Shown here piece after piece: positions 26,275 to 35,287 of a DNA stretch of 37,217 nucleotides. The number at the start of each line of letters is the position of its first letter. The stretch's first letter is position 1. The stretch is from an uncultured Chlorobiaceae bacterium (lineage in GTDB: Bacteria > Bacteroidota > Chlorobiia > Chlorobiales > Chlorobiaceae): positions 1 through 37,217 of the forward strand of contig CAINOC010000069.1 in assembly GCA_903851385.1 (NCBI GenBank), in the 5' to 3' direction. The notes beneath the pieces were generated by a model that worked only from the letters and a program-made list of their open reading frames with translations, ran no database searches and was not told the DNA's origin. The translations under genes were made by a program, and so were the position numbers.

Positions 26275-26763
26275 CTATCGATTGCGGTCATGGCGTTCAT
26301 CACGGTTCTCTTCACGGGGTTTATTCCTGTCATCCCTGCGGTCGTGCTCGTTATGCTGATCTCTGCTTTCCCAGTACTGGTGGTCATGCTTGCGATACTC
26401 TCTGTCTCGGAATCTCCCGATCTCGTCCCAGCGGTGTGCTCTTACTGCATGGGGGAGCCTGTCAAAGCTGACCACATCCCAAGGACCTCTGTAATTCGAA
26501 GCACGGTACCAACGGCCATCACGGTTTATAAAGTAGTTGCCATCAACGAAAATGAAATTATAAGGACTTTTTACTGCTACTGAATATCCAAGTTCAGGTA
26601 CATAGATAAATGTAGGTCTTGTATCGATAACAAAATGAGGTCTATCTCCAATGTTGACGTGGATGCCTCCTATTCTTACGCCAACTTCGGCATGGGTATC
26701 GGCTGGATGATATGCAAAAAACAGACCTGCAACTCCTGCTGCAATCCAGATGGTTTTTTTCAT
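26275..26763 (-). CDS. Secreted protein with charged C-terminal tail
   Basis: This 162-residue protein has a signal peptide (MKKTIWIAAGVAGLFFAYHPADTHA, likely cut after residue 25), a short globular part with GGIHVNIGDRPHFVIDTRP and FVDGNYFINRDGRWYRAS, and a tail of about 50 residues rich in Arg, Asp, His and Glu (RDREYRKHDHQYWESRDQHN and onwards). The DGRWYRAxxYxGPW pattern occurs in small exported proteins of proteobacteria and Chlorobi, but I do not know its role. The charged tail could bind metal or other envelope polymers; this is a guess. Confidence 0.75.
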   Translation of the reverse strand: MKKTIWIAAGVAGLFFAYHPADTHAEVGVRIGGIHVNIGDRPHFVIDTRPTFIYVPELGYSVAVKSPYNFIFVDGNYFINRDGRWYRASNYRGPWDVVSFDRLPHAVRAHRWDEIGRFRDREYRKHDHQYWESRDQHNEHDRRDDRNKPREENRDERHDRNR

Positions 26764-26932
26764 GATTACTTGCGTCTTGTAATGTTATTAAAAAGTAAGA
26801 ACACTTTTCAGCTAAGGCTTAATACCCTCCAGTCAATCTATCTCTCTCTTTCAAGATTGCTGGTGATAATAACATAAGAGACGCTGTTTCTTATTTTTTC
26901 CAGCGCAATAATATCAAAAGGAACTAATTTTT

Positions 26933-29701
26933 TTATCCTGTTGTGCGCAATCCCCCTGATATGGCGTTGACAGTCAGGAAGAGTTCTAACAGAAGGGTAT
27001 CGGACTCTTCCTGTTTATCAGAATTCTGCAGTTCCCTCCATTCCTTAAGGAGTTTGATCTGCTGGTGGTGAAGCATGTCAAGTCCTTCTTGACGCTGAAC
27101 GATAAATTTATTGACATTAAGCCGCTGAGTCTCAAGAGGGCCGGCAAAGAGTATTTCGATATACTTTTTAGTTCGATGGTATTCTGCTTCGATCATACCG
27201 AGAATGTGCTCTCTGATAGTGCTGTCAGTGACAAGTGTCGCATACAGGTGCATGATCTTCAAATCGGCAGATGCAATGCTTGTATCTGCATTGCTGATAA
27301 TGTAGCGAAGAGGCGGCCAGATGTGACTGCGGTTCCGGATTTCTTCAAATATCTCTGGAGCGCTGTTTTCCAGATATTCAAGTGCCGAGCCCACTCCGTA
27401 CCAGCCTGAAAGTGAAAAACGCGCTTGGTTCCAGCTGAATACCCAGGGGATGGCGCGCAGGTCTTCAAGACTTGTTTTTCCGCTTCTTCGAGAAGGTCTG
27501 GAACCTATTCTTGTTGATTCTATAATGTCAATAGGGGTGGCTTCACGGAAAAAAGTGAGAAATCCTTCTTCACCGATCAACTTTCGGTAAGCCTGATTGC
27601 TTTTATCAGAGAGCATATCCATTATCTGCTCAAGGGGATGCGCTCTTTTTGGTTCCCCTCTTTGTCTGATAAGAACTTCTGCTGCTCCAGCCATGAAAAG
27701 TTCGAGATTATAAACAGCACTGATGCGGTTGGCATACTTTTGGGCAATGGTTTCGCCTTGTTCAGTAAAACACATGCCGGCATTAAAGGAGCCCCAGGGT
27801 TGCGCCCTGATAAATCGGTGCGTCGGGCCTGCCCCACGGCTGATACTTCCACCCCTGCCGTGAAAAAAGAGGATTTCAGTATCAGAACTCTTCCCTGCTT
27901 CAAGCAGAGATTCCTGTGCGCGATAGAGTGTCCAGGTGCTTGAAAAAATTCCCCCGTCCTTGTTACTGTCGCTGTACCCGATCATAACCATCTGGAGCTT
28001 ACTTTTTTTGCCAGTTGCTTTTTTTCGGTAATCGAGACTTCGTTGTGTAACCGGGTGGCGAAGAAATTCCTTCAGTATCACAGGGCTTTTTTGCAAATCT
28101 TCAATGGTTTCAAAGAGCGGTACGACAGGGAGCAAACACGCGTCTCCATCTTCAGTCGGTATCATCAATCCGACCTCCCTTGCAAAAATGTAGATGATAA
28201 GAAGGTCAGAGACATTTCTCGTCATGCTGACAATAAGTGAGCCCAAAGCGCCAGTCCCGTACTGTTTGGTATGTTTAAATAAAACCCGGTAGCAGGCAAG
28301 TACGGTTTCGGCTTCAGCTCCCGCCGTCATGTCTGGATGGGTAAATGGTCTCGGCGAAAGAAGTTCATGGTCCAGGAATGCTCTTCTTTCAGGTTCATCC
28401 CATTCCAGAAAATCACCGCCATTCATACCGGCAGCAGTCATCAACTGGGACAGGGCAAGTTCATGAACACGGCTGTTTTGTCGGATATCAAGGGTTCCGA
28501 GATGAAAACCAAAGGTCTGAACGATTCTATAAACAGGTGTAACTTCCATTTCGGCAATATGTTGAGCCCCAACAGAAAGGAGTGATTCCCGTAAAAGCGA
28601 GAGATCCTCAAGGAGTTCATCTGAACCGATGTAACGACCTGGTTTGCATGACACCTCACTACCCTCCGAAGTATCAGTTTCAAAAGGAAGCGATGCTATC
28701 ATAAGGTTTAGAAACTGGCGCCAGGGTTCATGCCGGTTTCTATCTACTGCCTCATATCCAGCCTCTCCAAGCGTATTGCTAAGGCTTTCGATGCGATAGA
28801 TGAGCTCGTTTCCAGGAGACTGAAGTCTTTCAGAAAGGCTTAATTTTGATGCCAAGTCAGTGAGGTGACCGAGAACAAGCGTGAGAGCCTTCTGGCGCAT
28901 TTCAGCAAGAGTCTCTTCAGTGACGCTGGCTGTTACAAGCGGATGGCCGTCACGGTCACCACCAACCCAGCTGCCGAAGGAAATGCTGGGCAGATTGCGA
29001 GGGTCAGAAAGCTTTGCTGCGTCAAACCCAGTTGCATTCCATGCCTGCATAAGGCGTTTATCAAGCATGGGTAACACTTCCGAAAAAATATTATAGAGAT
29101 AGTGAATCACATTTCTCCGCTCAGCAGATACCTGAGGTTTTTCGAAAAGTATTTCTCCTGTTCTCCAGAGTCGTTCCAAAACTACTTTAATTTCGTTGCG
29201 GATTTCGAGCTGTTCAAGCGGAGTCCACATCTGGTTTTCTCTTTTTACCAGCAGCAGATAAAGCTGACGATGCTGCTCAAGAACAGTTTTCCGTTTTGCT
29301 TCAGTCGGATGTGCTGTAAGAACGGCCTCAATAGAAACCTCTGGCAGCAGTGAAGAGATGGTTGTTTCCGGGATTCCAAGTTTTTGAAAACGTGACAATG
29401 TTTTCCCCCAGAGACCGGTCAGATGTGATAATCCGTGTTCAGCTTCCAGCGAACGACGAGTCTGGGCAGCGGAGTTTTCTTCCGCCATGTTGAGAAGTTG
29501 GAAAAAAATCGAAAACGCCTGGAGGGCACGCTCCGAATTAGGATAGTTTTCCAGGGGTATGCCAGCATTCTGCCATGGCAGGTGGTCTGCAAGTTCCTTA
29601 TCTCCAAGGTCACGGAGTACCTCCTGAAAGCATTGAAGAAGAAACAGAAAATCGCGTTCTGCTTTTTCGAAATCAATAATACTGCTTGTGGTTGTTATCA
29701 T
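26933..29701 (-). CDS. ppc: Phosphoenolpyruvate carboxylase
   Basis: PEP carboxylase adds bicarbonate to PEP to make oxaloacetate, feeding the reductive TCA cycle used for CO2 fixation here. The 922-residue product has the catalytic His131 in LTAHPTEAKRKT, Lys581 in GYSDSNKDGG, and the FFHGRGGSISRGAGP loop, with the C-terminal end INAISGGLRTTG typical of the family. No key residue is missing. It is transcribed away from pscC with a 248-bp gap between the starts, and its own stop is about 170 bases right of the 26275 gene. Confidence 0.97.
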   Translation of the reverse strand: MITTTSSIIDFEKAERDFLFLLQCFQEVLRDLGDKELADHLPWQNAGIPLENYPNSERALQAFSIFFQLLNMAEENSAAQTRRSLEAEHGLSHLTGLWGKTLSRFQKLGIPETTISSLLPEVSIEAVLTAHPTEAKRKTVLEQHRQLYLLLVKRENQMWTPLEQLEIRNEIKVVLERLWRTGEILFEKPQVSAERRNVIHYLYNIFSEVLPMLDKRLMQAWNATGFDAAKLSDPRNLPSISFGSWVGGDRDGHPLVTASVTEETLAEMRQKALTLVLGHLTDLASKLSLSERLQSPGNELIYRIESLSNTLGEAGYEAVDRNRHEPWRQFLNLMIASLPFETDTSEGSEVSCKPGRYIGSDELLEDLSLLRESLLSVGAQHIAEMEVTPVYRIVQTFGFHLGTLDIRQNSRVHELALSQLMTAAGMNGGDFLEWDEPERRAFLDHELLSPRPFTHPDMTAGAEAETVLACYRVLFKHTKQYGTGALGSLIVSMTRNVSDLLIIYIFAREVGLMIPTEDGDACLLPVVPLFETIEDLQKSPVILKEFLRHPVTQRSLDYRKKATGKKSKLQMVMIGYSDSNKDGGIFSSTWTLYRAQESLLEAGKSSDTEILFFHGRGGSISRGAGPTHRFIRAQPWGSFNAGMCFTEQGETIAQKYANRISAVYNLELFMAGAAEVLIRQRGEPKRAHPLEQIMDMLSDKSNQAYRKLIGEEGFLTFFREATPIDIIESTRIGSRPSRRSGKTSLEDLRAIPWVFSWNQARFSLSGWYGVGSALEYLENSAPEIFEEIRNRSHIWPPLRYIISNADTSIASADLKIMHLYATLVTDSTIREHILGMIEAEYHRTKKYIEILFAGPLETQRLNVNKFIVQRQEGLDMLHHQQIKLLKEWRELQNSDKQEESDTLLLELFLTVNAISGGLRTTG

Positions 29702-29949
29702 AAGGCAAAGAAATTCTCTGGTTAATCCGGCGCTTTGTGCATTATTCTAAAAAATTAAATGAGTTACAAATTATCTTGCCTTTCCTTGAAGGCATTGACT
29801 CAAGTATATGGTATGCTCCTCAAGTTTAAGCAGATAGTGATTTATAAACACAACCTTTTTAAGCTTTCTGTTTGCCGCCTTTACTATTTATGCTTATCTT
29901 ACTCCATAATTTTTTGGGTAAGCCACTAACACCTAATTCATTACCACTC

Positions 29950-30591
29950 ATGGACAACAAATCAAATGGTAAGCTTATTGCAGTTGCATTAGGCGGGGCT
30001 GTCTTAATGGGGTCTCTGTTTTTCGGGTTGTCATTCCTAACCGGATACAAGGTGCCGGCTGAAAACATTTCAGTAGTACTCACTCCGCTGCGTTCCTTTG
30101 CCGGATGGCTCTCGTTAATTTGTGGAGCCTCTCTTATTATTATGGGGCTTGGCAAAATGTCATCGAGAATCAGTGATAAGTGGTTTTTGAGTTTTCCTCT
30201 CAGTATTATTGCCATTGTTGCCGTCATGTTTGCACTCCTGTGGCTAAGGCCTTCAGGAATTTTATTGTCAACCACTGGTCGTACTACGACTATGGATGGC
30301 AAATACATCCGTTCAGTCAAAGAGCTCACTGCATTTCTGGAAAAACCTTCAGCCAACGTCAAAAATCATCCAATTCCTCCCGGTTTTGATTTCGCAGCCA
30401 GTAAAACCCTTACTGATGGAAGGTGCAACAAATGTCATACGCTTGCATCTGTTCAGGATGCTTTCAGAACCAAGTACAAAAAAACAGGCAAAGTCGATGT
30501 TGTTGTCAATCGTATGCAGACTAATGCCGGTTCAGGTATAACCCCGGATGAAGCAAAAACAATCGTGATCTATTTGGAGAATAAGTTCTGA
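29950..30591 (+). CDS. pscC: Photosynthetic reaction-centre cytochrome c (P840, cytochrome c-551)
   Basis: PscC is the membrane-bound monohaem cytochrome that reduces the P840 special pair in green sulfur bacteria. From the start at 29950 (MDNKSNGK) it has 213 residues: three membrane helices at about 9-33, 50-68 and 79-99, then a soluble domain with the haem site CNKCH at 159-163 and a probable axial Met190 in VNRMQ. An upstream ATG at 29872 would add 26 residues that are not family-like. The segment GKMSSRISDKWFLSFPLS is a strong family mark as I remember it from C. limicola/C. tepidum PscC. A single gene, with a terminator after it. Confidence 0.93.
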   Translation: MDNKSNGKLIAVALGGAVLMGSLFFGLSFLTGYKVPAENISVVLTPLRSFAGWLSLICGASLIIMGLGKMSSRISDKWFLSFPLSIIAIVAVMFALLWLRPSGILLSTTGRTTTMDGKYIRSVKELTAFLEKPSANVKNHPIPPGFDFAASKTLTDGRCNKCHTLASVQDAFRTKYKKTGKVDVVVNRMQTNAGSGITPDEAKTIVIYLENKF

Positions 30592-30625
30592 GTCTCCTGA
30601 GGGATTGTTCGCCGTTCCAACGTTT

Positions 30626-30666
30626 ATAAAAAAAGCCTCTGAGAAATACTCTGAGGCTTTTTTTAT
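30626..30666. terminator. Bidirectional terminator between pscC and queF
   Basis: GCCTC (30635-30639) pairs with GAGGC (30653-30657), with an inner GAG/CTC pair across one T-T mismatch; seven A precede and seven T follow. It serves the convergent genes pscC (plus) and queF (minus). Confidence 0.9.
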
Positions 30667-30675
30667 CTCTGTTTT

Positions 30676-31026
30676 TCAATGTGAGCTCTTATAGTTGACG
30701 GTAACAGTTTCGGTTATTCCTCCTCTTGCTTTCCATTCTGATATCACGCTTAGTGATCTGGGCTGAAGAGCAGCGACAAGGTCATCAAGGATCTTGTTCG
30801 TGATATTTTCATAAAAAATACCGGCATTGCGGAACTCGAGAAAATAATATTTCAGCGATTTCAACTCGATACAGGTTTTGTCAGGAACATAACGGACTGT
30901 TATGATTCCAAAATCCGGAAGACCGGTTTTAGGGCAGACAGAGGTAAACTCGGGGTTGACGATCTCAATAGTGTAGTCTCTGTCGGGATACGTATTGTCA
31001 AAGATTTCAAGGAGTTCTTTTTTCAT
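30676..31026 (-). CDS. queF: NADPH-dependent 7-cyano-7-deazaguanine reductase QueF
   Basis: QueF reduces preQ0 to preQ1 in queuosine biosynthesis. The start at 31026 (MKKELLEIFDN) gives 116 residues, the short unimodular type; the frame continues to 31095 but that extension is not family-like. Cys31 in PEFTSVCPKTG and Asp38 in LPDFG are the catalytic pair, and the NADPH/substrate region is CIELKSLKYYF. The residue next to the conserved Glu73 is Tyr72 where the Bacillus enzyme has His. See findings. Confidence 0.9.
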   Translation of the reverse strand: MKKELLEIFDNTYPDRDYTIEIVNPEFTSVCPKTGLPDFGIITVRYVPDKTCIELKSLKYYFLEFRNAGIFYENITNKILDDLVAALQPRSLSVISEWKARGGITETVTVNYKSSH

Positions 31027-31219
31027 AGGATAGCAGATATTGATTGACTTTTTAAGTAAAGTTTTTCCTGATACGTAAGCTTCTTTTCGATGCAAAATAG
31101 AAATCCATGGCGATTTATCGGTAAATTCAGTTGATTTTTTTGTTCGTTAAAAGCTGAAATCGCACTCTATTCTGCCCAGATAGCGTCGTTGTGTCAGATA
31201 AATAAATTGCAGGATGGTT

Positions 31220-31930
31220 ATGCATGAATCCATTGACTTAGAAGGCCAGGAGTTACGCCTTCTTTATAAGGCGTTGGCAGCTGAATACGATCTTACAGAA
31301 ACATCGTATGCCTTCGGGGGGCACTCTTTCAGCTTTCTGAGTGTTCTTGACAGTTATGCTCTTCTTGACCGTATATCGCCTGAAGAGTTTGTTAAAGATG
31401 AACAAATGCCATACTGGGCGGAAATATGGCCTTCTGCAATAACCCTTTCGTCATTTATTGCCGATGAACTTCCGCTTAAGGGTTTGCGAGTGATTGAGAT
31501 AGGCGCCGGTGTTGGTATGGCTTCGACTGTTGCAGCATGGAAAGGTGCCAGTGTTCTTGCTACAGACTATTCCGTGGAAGCTCTTCGTTTTGTGCAGTAT
31601 AACGCATTGAAAAACAAGGTGGCTTTTGACATCGAACGACTTGACTGGCGGCTGGTGAAGTGCTGTGAACAGTTTGACATTCTGTTTGCTGCAGATGTAC
31701 TTTATGAAAGGGTAAACCTGCTTCCTATTGTTACTGCGATTGATAAACTTCTAAAACCCGATGGTGCGGCATACCTCGCAGATCCGAGAAGAAGAATGGC
31801 GGAACAGTTTCTTGAACTTGCAGCAGAAAACAATTTTTCCATAACTCCCTTTCCCCGGAAGTATACCGGAGGTTCTAAAGATGTTGCCGTGAATATCTAC
31901 AAAATGACAAGGCAAAAAAACACTCGATGA
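31220..31930 (+). CDS. Class I SAM-dependent methyltransferase (Methyltransf_16-like)
   Basis: A 236-residue methyltransferase with the SAM-binding loop VIEIGAGVGMAS (GAGVG at 95-99), the acid-loop strand SVLATDYS, and the post-I motif ILFAADVLYE. The block YWAEIWPSAITLSSFI before it recalls the protein-lysine methyltransferase group (ETFB-KMT/METTL21-like), so a protein substrate is likely but not certain. The ATG at 31214 lies inside an AGGATGG ribosome site, so I place the start at 31220. It overlaps the next gene as ATGA. Confidence 0.82.
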   Translation: MHESIDLEGQELRLLYKALAAEYDLTETSYAFGGHSFSFLSVLDSYALLDRISPEEFVKDEQMPYWAEIWPSAITLSSFIADELPLKGLRVIEIGAGVGMASTVAAWKGASVLATDYSVEALRFVQYNALKNKVAFDIERLDWRLVKCCEQFDILFAADVLYERVNLLPIVTAIDKLLKPDGAAYLADPRRRMAEQFLELAAENNFSITPFPRKYTGGSKDVAVNIYKMTRQKNTR

Positions 31931-32790
31931 AGAGCACCCAAAAGCAGCTTTCTCTTTGCTGGCGTTATCATGCCGGCCATGGTGCGCTTATCTGGCAGCT
32001 CATGTTCACTGAAACCGGCGATCTTATAGGCCAGAAACGCTTTAAGGCTGACCGCCGGGCGCTTTTTTTCTGTATTGATATAATAACCGGCAAGGTTGTT
32101 TGCGATGATTACCTGCTGATGGATCACCATCATCCTGTTTCTGCCGGAGAGGGCTGGTTCGTCGGACTTGAAACAACTCTCGGGAATCTGGTCTATTGCT
32201 ACGCCTATCAGTCCGAAAGCCCTGAACATAAGGGGATCTGGGCGCTTGATCTCCGGGATAACAGGGTTGTCTGGTCACGACCTGATATTGTTTTTGCAGC
32301 AAACCTTGACCATGAGTTTCTTGTGTATAAGCTTTCGGCTTTTGGCGGATTCCCTGAGCGTCATTTTCTGCTCATCGATCCCTTTACCGGCGAGGTCATC
32401 CGTACCCTTGGCCTCGATAGTCCTGCAGTTAATGCAATAAGACAGGAGGTTATTCCTGAGGATGATCGGCAGCAGGTTATGCTTTCAGAATTTGTGACCA
32501 GGGAAATGACTGAAGAGCGTCTGGCCTTACAGCGGGTCGGTATTACTGAAACTACCCGCTGTGAATGTATTCTCAAGGGTATATTTACCGTTACCGCTTT
32601 GCATGAACAGGTAGAGTCGACAGGCTTGTGGCACTCTTTTCTTAACGTATGGGCAGTGGACTCTCTGGTCTATGCAGACACGATGGAAGAGAGTGTTGAA
32701 AAGCCATGCCTCAACAATTTTCTCATACGGAGCAAGAATTTGTATTACCTTAAAAATAAAGAGGAACTGGTTTGTGTTGCACTCACATGA
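31927..32790 (+). CDS. DUF4905-like protein of unknown function
   Basis: A 287-residue cytoplasmic protein without signal peptide or membrane segments. It has repeated beta-strand segments such as [20 protein letters not shown] and [18 protein letters not shown], with a run of aspartates and the phrase [16 protein letters not shown], which hint at a propeller-like fold. It resembles DUF4905 proteins of the Bacteroidetes/Chlorobi group as I remember them. Function is unknown. It is overlapped by four bases on both sides, with the methyltransferase before and the recombinase after, so it is translated with them. Confidence 0.7.
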   Translation: MKSTQKQLSLCWRYHAGHGALIWQLMFTETGDLIGQKRFKADRRALFFCIDIITGKVVCDDYLLMDHHHPVSAGEGWFVGLETTLGNLVYCYAYQSESPEHKGIWALDLRDNRVVWSRPDIVFAANLDHEFLVYKLSAFGGFPERHFLLIDPFTGEVIRTLGLDSPAVNAIRQEVIPEDDRQQVMLSEFVTREMTEERLALQRVGITETTRCECILKGIFTVTALHEQVESTGLWHSFLNVWAVDSLVYADTMEESVEKPCLNNFLIRSKNLYYLKNKEELVCVALT

Positions 32791-33797
32791 AAAATTCATC
32801 CTCCTCCCCATCATCTGAATTATTGTCTGAAGGTTTACTTCCAATACATGACTTTATTGATAACCTCAGGAGCCGTAAAAATCTTTCACCGAATACCGTT
32901 ATTGCATACAGAACAGATCTTGTTCAGTTTTTTTCCTTTCTTGCCAGGCATTTTCAGCTCAATGATTTAACCGGCTTTAACCATGAGCAGCTTACCGCTC
33001 TTGATGTTCGTCTTTTTTTTGTGTCATTGATCGAGCGGGGTATTCAGCAGCGATCTATTGCCAGAAAACTGGCAGCAGTCAAAAGCTATTACCGGTATCT
33101 GCAGGAGAGCGGAGAAATTAAGAGCTCCGTCTTTTCCTATATTACCGCGCCAAAGTTTCCTCGGCGGGTTCCTAGTTTTTTAACAGAGCAGCAGACTGAA
33201 AAGCTTTTTAATGAAGTGCTTCCCAATGGTGGGAACGATTCCGGCAATCCTGAAAAAAACGTTCTTGAAGCATCTTTTGTCCAGGAACGTGATCGGAGCA
33301 TACTTGAGCTGCTTTATGGAAGCGGGCTTCGTATTTCAGAGCTTATCGGCCTTACAATGGAAAGCCTTGATCTTGACAGCGGATATGTCAAACTGACAGG
33401 AAAAGGCAGAAAGCAGAGAATTGTTCCGGTTGGCAAGGCATGTATGGACGCACTTAAAAAATATTTTGAAGTACGAAAAAACTTCTTTAGAATAAATACA
33501 AAGGGGGAAGCTGGAACCTTACGGACTGTTTTTTTAACCAATAAGGGTAAAAAGCTTTATCCCATGCTTGTCCAAAGATTGACCACAAAATACCTCATTG
33601 CTGTCACTGAACAAAAACAGAAAAATCCACATATCCTGCGTCACAGTTTTGCCACACACCTGCTGAACAGCGGCGCAGATCTTAACAGTGTCAGTGAAAT
33701 GCTTGGACACAGTAACCTGTCAACTACCGAAATATATACTCACGTTACTTTTGAGCGCTTAAAGGAGGTTTACCGGAAAGCGCATCCAAACGCATAG
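32787..33797 (+). CDS. xerD: Tyrosine recombinase, XerC/XerD type
   Basis: A 336-residue site-specific recombinase for chromosome dimer resolution. All catalytic residues are seen: Arg182 (GLRISEL), Lys206 (TGKGRKQR), His282 and Arg285 (HILRHSF), His308 (LGHSNLS) and Tyr317 (EIYTH). The N-terminal core-binding domain ([18 protein letters not shown]) is complete. The ATG at 32787 overlaps the previous stop as ATGA; the earlier ATG at 32772 is less likely. Whether it is XerC or XerD cannot be told here. The housekeeping context argues against a mobile integrase. Confidence 0.93.
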   Translation: MKNSSSSPSSELLSEGLLPIHDFIDNLRSRKNLSPNTVIAYRTDLVQFFSFLARHFQLNDLTGFNHEQLTALDVRLFFVSLIERGIQQRSIARKLAAVKSYYRYLQESGEIKSSVFSYITAPKFPRRVPSFLTEQQTEKLFNEVLPNGGNDSGNPEKNVLEASFVQERDRSILELLYGSGLRISELIGLTMESLDLDSGYVKLTGKGRKQRIVPVGKACMDALKKYFEVRKNFFRINTKGEAGTLRTVFLTNKGKKLYPMLVQRLTTKYLIAVTEQKQKNPHILRHSFATHLLNSGADLNSVSEMLGHSNLSTTEIYTHVTFERLKEVYRKAHPNA

Positions 33798-33808
33798 GTC
33801 TACAGTGC

Positions 33809-33840
33809 GGCTCCCCGATACCGTATTTACCGCGGGAGCC
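33809..33840 (+). terminator. Possible weak terminator after the recombinase
   Basis: GGCTCCC (33809-33815) pairs with GGGAGCC (33834-33840) over an 18-nt loop. Only a mixed TTGTTCTTTC follows, so termination may be partial and the downstream genes could still be co-transcribed. Confidence 0.4.
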
Positions 33841-33882
33841 TTGTTCTTTCATTACGTTCAACTTATTATAACGGAGGTTATT

Positions 33883-34203
33883 ATGACGAAAGCTGTCGTT
33901 AGTGATGTTGTCAATGTTAAGGTTACTCTGCGCCACTCCAATAATCATACAGACATAGAAGAGTATGCCCGCAACGCAGTAATTCCACTGCTGAAAATTT
34001 TCCCTGGTATTATCAGTTGCCACATCATTCTTGATCATCAGAAAAATGACTTTGAAAAAAACAAGCTTGCCGAAATAACGGTGGTTGTTCCACAGAATGT
34101 TTTAGTTGCTAAGGAATCCGGCGCAGTTTATGAACAGACCATCGACAACTGCGTTGAGGCATTGAGCAGGCAGCTCAAGAAATACAAGGAAAAACTACAA
34201 TAA
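33883..34203 (+). CDS. hpf: Ribosome hibernation promoting factor, short HPF/RaiA family
   Basis: The 106-residue protein has the HPF fold pattern: VNVKVTLRHSNNHTDIEEYARNAV, then FPGIISCHIILDHQKND and EITVVVPQNVLVAKE, then a second helix TIDNCVEALSRQLKKYKEKL. It binds the 30S subunit and keeps idle ribosomes in a stable form. GGAGG stands seven bases before the ATG, which settles the start and leaves out the 26-residue upstream extension. Being short, it probably lacks the dimerisation domain of long HPF. Confidence 0.9.
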   Translation: MTKAVVSDVVNVKVTLRHSNNHTDIEEYARNAVIPLLKIFPGIISCHIILDHQKNDFEKNKLAEITVVVPQNVLVAKESGAVYEQTIDNCVEALSRQLKKYKEKLQ

Positions 34204-34221
34204 CAGTATGCGGGTTTAAAG

Positions 34222-34256
34222 TCTGCAGGGCTTATCCCTGATGCCCTGCAGATTTT
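34222..34256 (+). terminator. Hairpin between hpf and hprK (attenuator-like)
   Basis: TCTGCAGGGC (34222-34231) pairs perfectly with GCCCTGCAGA (34243-34252) around an 11-nt loop, and TTTT follows. The T-run is short, so it could partly end transcription after hpf and lower hprK expression. The regulatory role is inferred. Confidence 0.6.
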
Positions 34257-34291
34257 CAGGAAGGATTTTATCACTTCGAAAGCGAGATGCC

Positions 34292-35287
34292 ATGAAATTT
34301 GATCAAAAAGGATTAAAAAAACGATCCATAACGGTCGCCTATTTTTTTAATACCATCGGCACGAAGCATGATATCAAATTGCGGCGTCTGAACAATGTGG
34401 ACGAACAGAAACGAAGGATTTTTGAGCGTGATCTTCACCGCCCCGGACTTGCCCTTGCCGGCTTCACCAATCTCTTTACCTACAAACGGGTACAGATTCT
34501 TGGAAATACCGAAACGAGGTTTTTAAATCATCTTGATGAGGCGGAACGAACCAGGGTGTTTGAAAATCTTGTTCGATTTAAAATACCTTGCATTATCCTT
34601 ACCAGCAATAATAAACTCCCGCAGTCGCTGCTTGATATGGCTACCAAAGCGGGTATTCCTGTCTATATTACTCGCCTCTCTTCAACTAAGACCATCTATT
34701 TTGTCACTGGTTTTCTTGATGACCAGTTTTCTTTATACCAGCAGTATCATGGCTCAATGGTCGATGTTTATGGTGTTGGAGTGATGATTATCGGTAATAG
34801 CGGTCTCGGAAAATCTGAAATTGCACTCGATCTTGTTGAAAGGGGGCACGGCCTTGTAGCTGATGATGTCGTTGTTATTCAACGGAAAGGAGAGTCAATG
34901 ATGCTTAATGCCAAGAGAAACAATATCATTGACCATTTTATGGAAATCCGTGGCCTCGGAGTCGTTGATGTGCGTGCAACCTTCGGTATCCGGGCAATTC
35001 GTGATGTCAAGGAGGTACAGGTGGTTGTAGAACTTCTTGAATGGGATAAAGAGATGGTGTATGAGCGGCTTGGCCTTGATACCAAATACATAAAGATTCT
35101 CGGTGTTGACGTTCCATTGGTGCAATTACCTATATTCCCCGGTAAAAATATTACCGTTATCATTGAGGTGGTTGCCCTTAATTTCCTTTTAAAAAGATAC
35201 TCTAATTATGTGGCAGCCGAGGCGCTGACCGACAGGATAAAAAACGTGATCAACAGTGAAAAACCAGAGGATGACAGTGATGATTGA
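34292..35287 (+). CDS. hprK: HPr kinase/phosphorylase
   Basis: HprK phosphorylates a Ser of HPr and reverses the reaction. The start at 34292 (MKFDQKGLKKRSITV) gives 331 residues; the longer frame to 34241 has 17 extra unlike residues. The P-loop GNSGLGKS is at 168-175 with the invariant His153 just before it, Asp192-Asp193 in LVADDVV, and the HprK signature MEIRGLGVVDVRATFG. All needed residues are present. The gene lies after hpf and overlaps the next gene by eight bases, so its products may be coupled. Confidence 0.94.
   Translation: MKFDQKGLKKRSITVAYFFNTIGTKHDIKLRRLNNVDEQKRRIFERDLHRPGLALAGFTNLFTYKRVQILGNTETRFLNHLDEAERTRVFENLVRFKIPCIILTSNNKLPQSLLDMATKAGIPVYITRLSSTKTIYFVTGFLDDQFSLYQQYHGSMVDVYGVGVMIIGNSGLGKSEIALDLVERGHGLVADDVVVIQRKGESMMLNAKRNNIIDHFMEIRGLGVVDVRATFGIRAIRDVKEVQVVVELLEWDKEMVYERLGLDTKYIKILGVDVPLVQLPIFPGKNITVIIEVVALNFLLKRYSNYVAAEALTDRIKNVINSEKPEDDSDD

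Noticed and set aside
29859-30362. Minus-strand frame of 167 codons opposite pscC
   Set aside because: pscC is clearly coding on the plus strand with membrane helices and a haem motif; the antisense frame shows none.
32787-33797. Tyrosine recombinase as integrase of a mobile element
   Set aside because: It lies in a housekeeping operon with no attachment repeats or cargo; XerC/D is the simpler reading.
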